64,000 nucleotides of DNA from Oxalobacteraceae bacterium. Lineage in GTDB: Bacteria > Pseudomonadota > Gammaproteobacteria > Burkholderiales > Burkholderiaceae_D. This document shows, piece after piece, positions 1 to 9,223 of the stretch (the stretch's first letter is position 1; each line of letters opens with the position of its first letter). The notes under the pieces are model-generated. The model did no database searches, had not been told where the DNA came from, and saw only the letters and a list, made by a program, of their open reading frames with translations. The stretch spans positions 1 through 64,000 of the forward strand of contig JANXTY010000044.1 of NCBI GenBank assembly GCA_025352145.1, in the 5' to 3' direction. Made by a program: the position numbers and the translations under genes.

Positions 1-89
1 TAGGAGCCTTCGGCGGAAATCCGCAAAAAACCCAAATTCTGCGCCTCGACGTTCAAATCGAGACCAGACAAAAACATCAATTTATGCAT
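1..89 (-). CDS. possible N-terminal end of an unidentified protein, running off the window
   Basis: A minus-strand reading frame starting at ATG 87-89 (or 75-77) stays open for about 29 codons to the window edge. I see no Shine-Dalgarno sequence in front of either start and I recognise no family. The frame may be chance; a real gene would continue outside the window. Confidence 0.22.
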   Translation of the reverse strand, partial: MHKLMFLSGLDLNVEAQNLGFLRISAEGS

Positions 90-188
90 AAAAATCATTA
101 ACTTACGAAGCCCTGATGTGAGAACGTTGGGACACTACTGGGAATATACTTAATTTAATTTTCTCGGGATTGACTAACGGATATTGAA

Positions 189-713
189 TTATAAATTAAT
201 GAAAAGGCTATCCTCTTCTGTCCGTGATTGTGTCAGTATTGTGAAAAGAAAATCCGCGATTGGGTCAGGTGTATCTGCGACTGCGGCTATAACTTTATCT
301 GCCAATTTAGAGGATTCTTCATCACTAAAATCATTTTTTCGTGCAGCAAGAGTTGGCAACCGGAGTTTAAGTATGGGAAGGAGTTTCCCCATGTCTTTAA
401 CCTGATTAGCGCGATCCCAATCTCTTGTTTTGATCCACTCGTTAATTTCATCCTTGGTGTAGGTCAGCGATCTTGCAATGATTGATTCGATGGTGCTGAG
501 GTCGGAAATAACACTACCATTTTTCTTTTCGTCTATTTCACGAATAATTTTTTTAACGGACGCGTAATATGCTTTTTTAACGAACTCCTCTGCGTTAGGG
601 GCATTCTTAAAGTTTGTCCAATCAAAGTCAGGTATATCTTGAGTTAGTGTTTTGGCACTGGACGGGCCGCCCTTATCTCGAACGCGAAACGCAAATGAAA
701 TTCGATTTGTCAT
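189..713 (-). CDS. uncharacterised 174-residue protein
   Basis: This is a 174-residue protein, rich in Lys, Asp and Glu, with no signal peptide or membrane segment. It is probably cytoplasmic and mostly helical. The start at 713 is supported by a good GGGAGA ribosome binding site. I recognise no domain. The region is AT-richer than the housekeeping genes next to it and there is no functional partner nearby, which would fit an accessory or phage-derived gene, but nothing in the sequence proves that. The function is unknown. Confidence 0.55.
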   Translation of the reverse strand: MTNRISFAFRVRDKGGPSSAKTLTQDIPDFDWTNFKNAPNAEEFVKKAYYASVKKIIREIDEKKNGSVISDLSTIESIIARSLTYTKDEINEWIKTRDWDRANQVKDMGKLLPILKLRLPTLAARKNDFSDEESSKLADKVIAAVADTPDPIADFLFTILTQSRTEEDSLFINL

Positions 714-825
714 TACGATCTCCCAAACATTGATTAATTAAAGGCCGTGAGAACTCAGTGAAGTGTAATCGGTAGGGCATTGTCGTTCAATATATCAGTA
801 ACGTCATACAGTTAAGCAAAATCCA

Positions 826-3177
826 TCACCCCCGCAACTTAGCAAAAGCCGAAGCCATCGCACTATTCCCCGTCGCTATCTGCGGCTGCGGTTTCTGCTG
901 ATGCTGCGCCAACCGCTTACTATCATTGCGATCCCCTCGTTGCTCAGGCTTGGCGCCCGGCTGTGGCGCACTGTCCGTCAGGCGCATGGTTAGTGCAATG
1001 CGTTTGCGTTTTTCATCGACTTCCAGCACTTTGACTTTGACGACTTGCCCGGCTTTGACGACGGTATGCGGGTCTTTGACGAAGGTGTTGGAGAGCGCAG
1101 AGATGTGGACTAAGCCATCCTGATGCACGCCGATATCGACGAAGGCGCCGAAGGCGGCGACATTGGTGACGACGCCTTCCAGAATCATGTCCGGGCGCAA
1201 GTCTTTGATTTCTTCCACGCCGTCCTTGAAGGTGGCGGTAGTAAATTCTGGGCGCGGGTCGCGGCCTGGTTTTTCCAGTTCTTTGAGGATGTCGTTGATG
1301 GTGGGTACGCCGAATTTTTCGTCGGCATATTTGGCGGGATTCAAGGACTTGAGCAGCTTGCCGTCGCCGATGACGGACTTCATGTCTTTCTTGATGTCGG
1401 CCAGAATTTTTTCAACCAGCGGGTAGGATTCGGGATGCACGGCGGAGGCGTCGAGGGGGTTGTTGCCGCCCATGACGCGCAGGAATCCGGCGGCTTGTTC
1501 AAACGTTTTTTCTCCCAGACGTGGGACGGCTTTTAAATCGGCACGCGAGCTGAACATGCCTTTGAGGTCGCGGAAGGTGACGATGCTTTGCGCAACGCTC
1601 GACGACAGGCCTGATACGCGCGCGAGCAAAGGCGCTGAGGCAGTATTGACATCGACGCCGACGGCGTTCACGCAGTCTTCGACCACGGCATCGAGCGAGC
1701 GCGCCAATTGGGTTTGGCCGACATCGTGCTGATATTGGCCGACGCCGATCGACTTGGGATCGATCTTGACGAGTTCAGCCAGCGGGTCTTGCAGGCGGCG
1801 TGCGATCGAGACTGCGCCGCGCAGGGAGACATCCATGTCAGGCAATTCACGCGAGGCAAATTCCGAGGCGGAATAGACTGACGCGCCGGCTTCGGACACC
1901 ACGATTTTGGTGAGCTTTAATTCTGGGCACATCTTGATCAAATCCTGCGCCAGCTTGTCGGTCTCGCGCGAGGCGGTGCCGTTGCCAATCGAGATCAGCG
2001 CCACGTTGTGTTTGGCGGCCAGTTGCGCCAAACAATGCAGCGAGCTGTCCCAGTCGTTTCTGGGTTGATGCGGATAAATGACGGCGGTATCGACGACTTT
2101 GCCGGTGGCATCGACTACCGCGACCTTGACGCCAGTGCGCAGGCCGGGATCGAGCCCCATGGTGGCGCGCGGGCCTGCGGGGGCGGCCAGCAACAGGGCT
2201 TTGAGGTTGAGCGCAAAGACATTGATCGCTTCGATTTCTGCGCGTTCGCGCAGTGCGCCCATCAACTCGGTTTCCAGGTGCATGAAGCTCTTCACGCGCC
2301 ACGTCCAGCGCACGGTATCGGCCAGCCATTTGTCGGCGGCGCGGCCCAGATTTTTGATGTTGAAACGAGCGGCGATGCGGCCTTCGCAGGGATTGTGCGG
2401 CGCGTCCCATTTCGGTTTTTCTACTTCTGTGTCGAGCCGCAAGACGATGCCCAGCATTTCTTCGCGGCGGCCACGCAATAGTGCCAGGGCGCGGTGCGAT
2501 GGAATGGTGTTGATGGATTCGGAATAATCGAAATAGTCGGCAAATTTCTCGCCTGCATCTTGCTTGCCCTCAACCACTTTCGATTCGACGATGCCATGTT
2601 CCAGCAGGTATTCGCGCAGGCTTTGCAGCAGCGTCGCATCTTCGGAAAAATGCTCCATCAAAATCTGGCGCGCGCCGTCCAGGGCGGCTTTGGTATCAAG
2701 CACGCCGGGGTTTTCGCCTGCTTCGGTGGTGAAGGCGGGTTTGATAAATTTGGCCGCTTCAGCCTCGGGTTCGATAGCAGGATCGGCCAGCAGGGTATCA
2801 GCCAACACCTTCAAGCCCGCTTCGGCTGCGATCTGCGCTTTGGTGCGCCGCTTGAGTTTGTAGGGCAGGTATAAATCTTCGAGCCGCGTTTTGTCTTCGG
2901 CATGCACGATGGCGTCTAGCAATACCGGCGTCATTTTCTTTTGTTCTTCGATTGAGTTGATGATCGTGGCGCGCCGGTCTTCCAGCTCGCGCAGATAGCG
3001 CAGGCGTTCTTCCAGCAGGCGCAACTGGATGTCGTCCAGGCCGCCAGTGGCTTCCTTGCGGTAGCGGGCGATAAAGGGGACGGTGGCGCCTTCGTCAAGG
3101 AGGGCGATGGCGGCGGCAACTTGTGCGGGAGAAGCGGCGAGTTCGAGGGCGAGGCGTTGTTCGATGGAGGGGAGCAT
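826..3177 (-). CDS. tex: Tex-family RNA-binding transcription accessory protein
   Basis: At 783 residues this is a full-length Tex homologue, a conserved cytoplasmic nucleic-acid-binding protein related to eukaryotic Spt6 and linked to transcription and RNA metabolism. The order of domains is visible. An N-terminal helical region covers roughly the first 200 residues. A YqgF/RNase H-like fold follows around residues 340-450 ([17 protein letters not shown]). Helix-hairpin-helix motifs lie around 490-570 ([19 protein letters not shown]). A C-terminal S1 RNA-binding domain lies around 650-725 ([20 protein letters not shown]). The last 55 residues are a low-complexity Gln/Pro/Arg tail. The gene stands alone and is divergent from the helicase gene at 3521. 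Confidence 0.95.
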   Translation of the reverse strand: MLPSIEQRLALELAASPAQVAAAIALLDEGATVPFIARYRKEATGGLDDIQLRLLEERLRYLRELEDRRATIINSIEEQKKMTPVLLDAIVHAEDKTRLEDLYLPYKLKRRTKAQIAAEAGLKVLADTLLADPAIEPEAEAAKFIKPAFTTEAGENPGVLDTKAALDGARQILMEHFSEDATLLQSLREYLLEHGIVESKVVEGKQDAGEKFADYFDYSESINTIPSHRALALLRGRREEMLGIVLRLDTEVEKPKWDAPHNPCEGRIAARFNIKNLGRAADKWLADTVRWTWRVKSFMHLETELMGALRERAEIEAINVFALNLKALLLAAPAGPRATMGLDPGLRTGVKVAVVDATGKVVDTAVIYPHQPRNDWDSSLHCLAQLAAKHNVALISIGNGTASRETDKLAQDLIKMCPELKLTKIVVSEAGASVYSASEFASRELPDMDVSLRGAVSIARRLQDPLAELVKIDPKSIGVGQYQHDVGQTQLARSLDAVVEDCVNAVGVDVNTASAPLLARVSGLSSSVAQSIVTFRDLKGMFSSRADLKAVPRLGEKTFEQAAGFLRVMGGNNPLDASAVHPESYPLVEKILADIKKDMKSVIGDGKLLKSLNPAKYADEKFGVPTINDILKELEKPGRDPRPEFTTATFKDGVEEIKDLRPDMILEGVVTNVAAFGAFVDIGVHQDGLVHISALSNTFVKDPHTVVKAGQVVKVKVLEVDEKRKRIALTMRLTDSAPQPGAKPEQRGDRNDSKRLAQHQQKPQPQIATGNSAMASAFAKLRG

Positions 3178-3520
3178 GAGAATTTGTTAGGAAGAAAATT
3201 AAGGCTGGATGATACCCAATTTGTGTGCATGTGCCTGACTTGGCATCAAAAAAATGAAATAGCCCGACCTCTGCCTGCGTTCGGTAGATAACTGCGCGGA
3301 ATTTATTTATTCTTGACTGATTCTGGTATCTACAGCCCAAAATTTGAAATTAAGCTGTTTCCCCCTCCCTATGATCCCCCTGCCTATGAAAGTGCCCAAA
3401 GAACGACGTAATCGCGATTTTTTCAAAAGACCATAAAAATGTAAAACAATGATTGGCGACTATCGTGGATAATATCCGCGCTTGCCATTTTTGTTTTGCA
3501 CACTAGGGAACCGGAAGCCT
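3178..3520. other. divergent promoter region between tex and the SNF2 helicase gene
   Basis: This 343-bp AT-rich stretch separates two divergently transcribed genes and must hold both promoters. I found no convincing palindrome, riboswitch or extra gene in it. Reading frames that enter it from tex are shadows. Confidence 0.5.
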
Positions 3521-6500
3521 ATGCATTTCACATTTGAAGACGTCGCTGCGTATTTTGAGCCTAATACCTACAAGCGCGGTGCTGACTACGCACGTAAAGG
3601 AAGCGTTCGCAAGGTCAAATCAGAAAAAGATTGGATTAAAGGTAGCGTGCAAGGCAGCGCGACCGGTGTCTATGAGCAACGTATTGCGTTGTTTTCGGAG
3701 CCGGCCGGGGTTGAATTTGAGGGCGATTGTTCTTGTCCTGTCGGCTATAACTGCAAACATATTGTCGCGGTATTGCTGGCATATTTGCAGCAGCACGAAA
3801 AGCCAGCGATTGCAGGGCAGTCCGCGCAACAGGGTGCCATGCCCCACGCTGTTGCAGCGTGGTTGCAGCGGGTGGAGGCCGCTGCACGTCCGACGCCAGT
3901 GATCGTTGACGACGGATCTGATGAGGCCAATAAAACGGCGTATCGTTTGTTGTATGTGCTTGCCCCTGACAGCGCAGCAGGCAAGCATGTGGCGCTTGGT
4001 CTTTGCAAAGCACGCTTGCGTGCCAATGGTGAGATTGCTTCTGCCAGTCCCGTAAGCGAGCTATACACTCTTCTATCGAATATGCCTGCGTATATCTCGG
4101 CTGAAGATGAGGACATGGTGCGCCTGTTTGTGGCGATGCGGAGTGGCGTGATTTCACACGGTGGGACTGCCGCCGAACCGAAGGGAAAGATCGGCGCGCA
4201 TCTGCTTAGCCTCCTGCTGGAGAAAAATAAATTATTGTGGGCGAACTCGTGGGCGGATGTGGCTAGTGGGCTGGTCTATCCGCTTCAGGCAGCACTTAAG
4301 CGCGCAGCTAATTTGGCGTGGCAGGAAGAAGGATCGGCCTTGCGTTTGATCTGGCAGTTTGCACCTTCCATCGATGAAATTCAGGCTGAAAAAGCAGCCG
4401 AAAAAGCAGCTGAAAAGTCGGATAGCCCGAAGGCCCATGTCAGTCGAAAAATCGATACTATTTTGCCCACCGATCCTCCCTGGTACTTGGATAATTTATC
4501 GTGCGGTGAGTTAGTCTTGATGCAAAGTGGCGGCGCAATGCCAATGCCAGCACAGACATTGCAAGCGTTGGTGGCTCAAGCCCCTTTGTTAGCAGTCAAA
4601 GATAAAATCGCAGTGTCGCAACTGCTACTGTCTCATGGATTGCAACAAATTGTTCCCTTGCCAGAACAGCTGAAACAGGTGGTACGCGATGATATCCAGG
4701 CACGGCCATTTCTCTTGCTCGGCAGCGTATCCGTTCCTCAGGCACCTCCTGCCAAACGGGGTGACACGCAATGGCTTGATTTTGCACAACTTGGGTTCGA
4801 TTACGATGGGCAGTCCATTTCGTTCGATCCTATGCAACAGGCTGTACGCCAGAGCGCGCAGGGAATAGAGATTATCCAGCGCGATAATACGGCCGAACAG
4901 GCGGCTTATCAAATGCTATGCGATATGGGATTTAAACCGGCGGAAAAGCTGGACTCCCCATTCAAAAAAATGGCGGGTGCAATGGAATTGGCAACCCAAT
5001 CCGATTGGTTGCGCTTCGTCAAAGATAATTTGCCGGTGCTACTTGATCAGGGCTGGCGCATAGAAAAATCCAAAGAATATCGCTATGAGGTCGCCGAGGT
5101 GGAGGATTGGTATGCAGAGATCGATGACCATTCCAAGGAACAAGGAACCGCATGGTTTGATCTCGCGCTTGGCATCGTCGTTAATCAAACGCGTATTTCG
5201 TTGTTACCAGTTTTGGTGCAACTGATTCGCAGCGCACCTCACGAATTCAATCCCAAGGCATTAGCTGCGCATGCGGATGCCGATCAATTGTTGGCGATTT
5301 TGCCTGGCGGCCTGCGCGTTGCGTTATCGTGGGGGCGTATCAAGCCGATACTCAATACGCTTGGCGAGCTTTATTTCAACGATAAAGTCGGCGACAGTAT
5401 ACGCTTGCCGACTTTGGACTCCGCGCGCTTGGCTGAGCTGGCCAAAGGCAATCAGTTGCGCTGGATGGGGGGTGAACGCTTGCGTGAAATCGGTAAGAAA
5501 TTAAATGAATTTGGTGGTGTTGAAAAAATCCCCGCGCCGCAAGGTTTGCAGGCAAAGCTGCGCGATTATCAAAGTGATGGTTTGGCCTGGATGCAGTTCC
5601 TGCGTGAGTATGATTTGGCCGGTATTTTGGCAGACGATATGGGCCTGGGGAAAACTATTCAAACATTGGCCCATATTCTGGTTGAGAAAGAAGCGGGCCG
5701 CTTGACTAATCCCGCGTTAGTCATTGCACCGACTAGTTTGATGAGTAACTGGCAGGAAGAAGCAGCACGTTTTGCTCCAGGTTTGCGCGTACTGCTGTTG
5801 CAAGGCAAGGAACGCTTGACGCACTTCGACCAGATCGACCAGTTTGACCTGGTGCTGACGACCTATGCGTTATTGCCGCGCGATGAAGACAAATTGCGCG
5901 AGCACGACTTTCACCTGATTATTCTGGATGAGTCGCAGTACATTAAGAATACTCGCTCCAAAGCTGCCCAAACGGCTGGCTTGTTGCGTGCACGGCATAG
6001 ACTTTGCTTGACTGGCACACCGTTAGAGAATCATCTTGGTGAGCTATGGTCGCAGTTTCATTTCCTGATTCCTGGTTTGCTCGGCGATGAAAAAATATTC
6101 AATAACGATTTCCGCAATCCGATAGAAAAGCAAGGCAATGCACTCCGTCGTGCATTGCTGTCGCGTCGTATAAAACCTTTCCTGCTGCGCCGAACTAAAG
6201 ATAAAGTGGCGAAAGAGCTGCCGCCAAAAACGGAGATGGTGCGCTATGTAGAGTTGACGGGAATCCAGCGCGATCTCTATGAAACGGTGCGACTGGCGAT
6301 GGACAAGAAAGTAAGGGACGAAATCGCCCAGAAAGGTGTCGCCCGCAGTCAGATCGTTATCCTTGAAGCGCTCCTTAAGCTGCGACAAGTTTGTTGTGAT
6401 CCGCGCCTGGTTAAGAGCAATACGCTTAAAAAATCTACTGCGCAATCCGCCAAGCTGGTCGATCTGATGCAAATGATTGAAGACTTACTCGATGAGGGAA

Positions 6501-6961
6501 GAAGAATTTTAGTATTCTCCCAATTTACTAGCATGTTGATGTTGATTCAGGATGAACTGGAAGAGCGCAATATCCGTTTCTCCCTGCTGACCGGCGATAC
6601 CAAAGATCGCGCCGCTGAGGTCAGCGCTTTTCAGCAAGGCGCAGTACCCGTGTTTTTGATCAGCCTCAAAGCCGGTGGCGTGGGGCTCAATTTGACTGCT
6701 GCCGATACGGTGATTCATTACGACCCGTGGTGGAATCCCGCTGCAGAAAATCAAGCCAGTGACCGTGCTTGGCGTATTGGCCAGGACAAACCGGTGTTTG
6801 TTTACAAGCTCATAGCCAAAGGTACGCTGGAAGAAAAAATCCAGGCATTGCAGCAGAAAAAAGCCGATCTGGCGCAGGCCATGCTGGCTGAGGGAGAGGG
6901 GTTGAATCTGAAGATTACCCAGGACGATTTACAGGCTATTTTTGCACCACTTGAAGGGTAA
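3521..6961 (+). CDS. SWIM zinc-finger SNF2-family DNA helicase/translocase
   Basis: This is a bacterial Snf2/Rad54-like ATPase of about 1146 residues, expected to translocate on DNA; its cellular role is not defined. A SWIM zinc finger of the form CxCx5CxH sits near the N-terminus (C70, C72, C78, H80 from the ATG at 3521). A long middle region follows. The SNF2 motor fills the C-terminal part: Walker A in DDMGLGKTIQT near residue 710, a DESQ Walker B near 803, motif III LCLTGTPLEN, and a helicase C domain ending in QASDRAWRIGQ near 1083. An upstream TTG at 3482 is in frame, but the ATG at 3521 has the better ribosome binding site (GGAAG at 3513-3517) and begins the conserved sequence. It is a single gene, followed by a terminator hairpin. 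Confidence 0.93.
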   Translation: MHFTFEDVAAYFEPNTYKRGADYARKGSVRKVKSEKDWIKGSVQGSATGVYEQRIALFSEPAGVEFEGDCSCPVGYNCKHIVAVLLAYLQQHEKPAIAGQSAQQGAMPHAVAAWLQRVEAAARPTPVIVDDGSDEANKTAYRLLYVLAPDSAAGKHVALGLCKARLRANGEIASASPVSELYTLLSNMPAYISAEDEDMVRLFVAMRSGVISHGGTAAEPKGKIGAHLLSLLLEKNKLLWANSWADVASGLVYPLQAALKRAANLAWQEEGSALRLIWQFAPSIDEIQAEKAAEKAAEKSDSPKAHVSRKIDTILPTDPPWYLDNLSCGELVLMQSGGAMPMPAQTLQALVAQAPLLAVKDKIAVSQLLLSHGLQQIVPLPEQLKQVVRDDIQARPFLLLGSVSVPQAPPAKRGDTQWLDFAQLGFDYDGQSISFDPMQQAVRQSAQGIEIIQRDNTAEQAAYQMLCDMGFKPAEKLDSPFKKMAGAMELATQSDWLRFVKDNLPVLLDQGWRIEKSKEYRYEVAEVEDWYAEIDDHSKEQGTAWFDLALGIVVNQTRISLLPVLVQLIRSAPHEFNPKALAAHADADQLLAILPGGLRVALSWGRIKPILNTLGELYFNDKVGDSIRLPTLDSARLAELAKGNQLRWMGGERLREIGKKLNEFGGVEKIPAPQGLQAKLRDYQSDGLAWMQFLREYDLAGILADDMGLGKTIQTLAHILVEKEAGRLTNPALVIAPTSLMSNWQEEAARFAPGLRVLLLQGKERLTHFDQIDQFDLVLTTYALLPRDEDKLREHDFHLIILDESQYIKNTRSKAAQTAGLLRARHRLCLTGTPLENHLGELWSQFHFLIPGLLGDEKIFNNDFRNPIEKQGNALRRALLSRRIKPFLLRRTKDKVAKELPPKTEMVRYVELTGIQRDLYETVRLAMDKKVRDEIAQKGVARSQIVILEALLKLRQVCCDPRLVKSNTLKKSTAQSAKLVDLMQMIEDLLDEGRRILVFSQFTSMLMLIQDELEERNIRFSLLTGDTKDRAAEVSAFQQGAVPVFLISLKAGGVGLNLTAADTVIHYDPWWNPAAENQASDRAWRIGQDKPVFVYKLIAKGTLEEKIQALQQKKADLAQAMLAEGEGLNLKITQDDLQAIFAPLEG

Positions 6962-7051
6962 GTTGATTGCTGCCGTACTCGAAGGTGTTTGTTGTGCGGA
7001 ATATCGCAACTAGAAAAAACGAGACCTCTGGAGGTTTACGCCGTTGATTTA

Positions 7052-7074
7052 GTCCCCCACAAAATCGGGGGGAC
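7052..7074. terminator. hairpin between convergent genes
   Basis: GTCCCCC (7052-7058) and GGGGGAC (7068-7074) form a strong stem between the convergent helicase and GH43 genes. It probably ends transcription from both sides. The following T-run is weak on the plus strand. Confidence 0.6.
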
Positions 7075-7086
7075 TTACTTTATCAA

Positions 7087-8466
7087 TTATTTCAAGCGAG
7101 TCATGCTCCATTGCTGATTGGTCGCCCCAGTAGCATTCCACTGAATAATTTTCGCATCGTTGGCGGTGCTTAAATTCAAGACGTCTAGCGGCAAACCACT
7201 CAAGTTAGATTTAATTAAATAGTAGCCCGCGCTATTGGTGAAATTCCATTTTTGACCATTACCTCCCAAGTAAGGCCACTGCCCAATATTTGTTCCGGCA
7301 GCGGGATTGTTACCAAAAACATCTAAGCTTTCCAGACTGTTTGCGTTGATCATACTGTAATAACCGGTGCCTTGATTAATGACATACCACTGTTGATTTT
7401 TTGCGCCGGAGTAAGCGTACTGCTCTGCAAGGTAAACCGAAATCCCATTGATTACGGAGGGGGCTGTATCAATGGCCAAATCTTTGGCGCTATGTCGCGC
7501 AGTGAAACGGTACAAGCCATCACTTACACCGCCGCAACTGGCGATAGAAAAATCACGTGTGAGTGTTGGCCAGCCTCCGCTATAAGTCATTTTTAAAATA
7601 GCTAACTTGGCGTTGCCACTGTCGCTCAGATCATAATAATGTGTTGAGACATAGTTACATCCATTGTCTTTTAGCACGGCGATATGGCCTGGTCCTTTGT
7701 ACTTACCATCGACGTTGGGCAAAATCGTTCGGGTGCCGGTATAAGGCCCCGTGACACTGCTAGAGCGTGAAACTTCAATGTAATAAGTGCTATTAACGTT
7801 GAGGCAGCACTTCCCGCGATTGACAAACAAATAGTAATAATCACCATTGCGAGTGATGTAGGGGGCTTCCATATCCTTACCGCTGCCGCCCATAATATTT
7901 GTTACGCCAGAGGCTCGTTTTCCGGTGCTTTGATTGATTTCAGCAACGCCAATACCGCCGAAAAAAGACCCGTAAGACATATAGACTTTACCGTTGTGAT
8001 CACGGAATAAAGCGGGATCTATTGCGTTGATTTCCGCACTGCCACCGTAGGACTCCATCACGATGCCGAGGTCTGTCCAGCTTGGATTTTTTAGAGAGGC
8101 GGAACGCGCTACTCCTATCGCGGAGGCCGATGTGCCAAAGGTCGAAACAGAATAATAAATGTAGTAGTAACCATTCATGTGAATCACATCGGGTGCCCAG
8201 AAGGCTCCACTGAAACTAGGCACCTTTTTGCTAATCCAGGTGGGGTAACTAGTGAATACAGGGCCTGCGCCGCCATTCCAAGTAATTAAATCTTTGGAGG
8301 TGGAATACCAAATGCCGGTACCTGTCGTAAAGTTGAAATAGGTATCGCCGTCCTTAGTGATGGTGCCGGGATCATGTGCATTTTGTACGCCCGAGAGGGT
8401 TATTGCAGAGGTTGATGCCGTGAAAAATACAAAATTTATTATAAATAAAATTATTTTGGAAGCCAT
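7087..8466 (-). CDS. secreted GH43 endo-arabinanase with C-terminal ricin-type lectin domain
   Basis: This 459-residue secreted enzyme is predicted to cleave alpha-1,5-arabinan side chains of pectin. A signal peptide ends around residue 21. The five-bladed GH43 catalytic domain shows the expected acidic triad: D32 in HDPGT (base), D150 in NAIDPA (pKa modulator) and E200 in DMEAP (acid). From about residue 318 to the end there is a CBM13/ricin B-like carbohydrate-binding domain with three QxW repeats (NQQW, GQKW, NQQW). A strong ribosome binding site (GGGTGAG) precedes the ATG. It faces the rhamnogalacturonan lyase at 9224 across a shared control region, so the two probably act together on rhamnogalacturonan I. 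Whether it acts endo or exo cannot be told from sequence alone. Confidence 0.88.
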   Translation of the reverse strand: MASKIILFIINFVFFTASTSAITLSGVQNAHDPGTITKDGDTYFNFTTGTGIWYSTSKDLITWNGGAGPVFTSYPTWISKKVPSFSGAFWAPDVIHMNGYYYIYYSVSTFGTSASAIGVARSASLKNPSWTDLGIVMESYGGSAEINAIDPALFRDHNGKVYMSYGSFFGGIGVAEINQSTGKRASGVTNIMGGSGKDMEAPYITRNGDYYYLFVNRGKCCLNVNSTYYIEVSRSSSVTGPYTGTRTILPNVDGKYKGPGHIAVLKDNGCNYVSTHYYDLSDSGNAKLAILKMTYSGGWPTLTRDFSIASCGGVSDGLYRFTARHSAKDLAIDTAPSVINGISVYLAEQYAYSGAKNQQWYVINQGTGYYSMINANSLESLDVFGNNPAAGTNIGQWPYLGGNGQKWNFTNSAGYYLIKSNLSGLPLDVLNLSTANDAKIIQWNATGATNQQWSMTRLK

Positions 8467-8626
8467 AGTCTCACCCTATTCATTTTTAATGGATTTTTAT
8501 GTGGGGAATAAATTCATCTTTCTTTGTGGAAGTTATGGCAATAATCTCCTTTGATGGATCCAGCAATGTGCTGTAATCATATTAGGCGCAGATAAAAATA
8601 TAACTAATGATTTTTTAAGCGGTTTC

Positions 8627-8644
8627 GATATCGTTACCGATATC
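8627..8644. promoter_or_regulatory. inverted repeat, candidate operator for pectinase genes
   Basis: GATATCG (8627-8633), a four-base spacer and CGATATC (8638-8644) form a perfect 7+4+7 inverted repeat. It lies about 160 bp upstream of the GH43 start, in the region shared with the PL11 gene. The shape fits a dimeric repressor such as a LacI-type sugar regulator, but no such regulator gene is in the window, so the role is inferred. Confidence 0.35.
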
Positions 8645-8832
8645 ATCTCCGCCATCATTTTGGGGCTTGCATGCCATAGATATTCATTTGGCGTTTTTGA
8701 TGATGCGAGCAGAATGAAAAACACCATGCTTAAGGGGAGAATATTCCCTTAATTCCAAGTTTTGAACCCGGAAGTGGATGCGAATAATAGATGTGGGGGA
8801 GAAGCGAAGATAACGAGCTGAACCCTATTACC

Positions 8833-8885
8833 GAGACCTCTGCATAACCTACTGCGTGGCGCAATCTTGAACCTGCGATGGCACA
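8833..8885 (+). repeat. dispersed repeat, copy 1 (partial)
   Basis: This stretch begins GAGACCTCTGCATAACC and aligns over about 50 bases with the repeat starting at 13660, sharing the block ACCTACTGCGTG and then TTGAACCTG. It lacks a clear right end. The start resembles terminal inverted repeats of IS5-like elements, so it may be a remnant of an insertion sequence end. Confidence 0.45.
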
Positions 8886-9223
8886 GCTCTTGCGGGCACG
8901 CTGCAACTAGTCCGAATTCCTCGCTCCAATAGTCGACCGGTTGCGCTTCTCCATTCATTATTACGTTGCGCGTTACGGCTATCCAGCGTCTCTTTCCTTC
9001 TGAATTGCTCAATAGCATGATTGTTTGGCTAGAAAGGTATACCTTTATTGCAATGGCGTTGACGTGAATTCTTATAGGTCATTGATTTTTAAAGTGTTTT
9101 GTTTAATTTTCTGAGGTCAAAGAAAAGCAACAACAGAAAATAATTGTAGACGTTTATGGCTCAGTATTTTACAGTCGACATCCGATTCGTGAATGTCTGT
9201 TATTTCCCAATAGGAGAATAAGA

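Larger units (their letters stand above)
8467..9223. other. divergent control region between GH43 and PL11 genes
   Basis: This 757-bp AT-rich non-coding stretch contains a GATATCG-N4-CGATATC inverted repeat at 8627-8644, a weaker TTAAGGG...CCCTTAA hairpin at 8730-8752, and from 8833 a copy of a short dispersed repeat also found at 13660. I see no credible gene in it. Confidence 0.5.

Noticed and set aside
7016-7040. GAGACCTCTGGAGG as a third copy of the dispersed repeat
   Set aside because: Only the first ten bases match; it forms its own small hairpin.
8671-8690. ATGCCATAGATAT matches part of the small-RNA inner hairpin
   Set aside because: The second half of the hairpin and the terminator are missing, so this looks like chance similarity.
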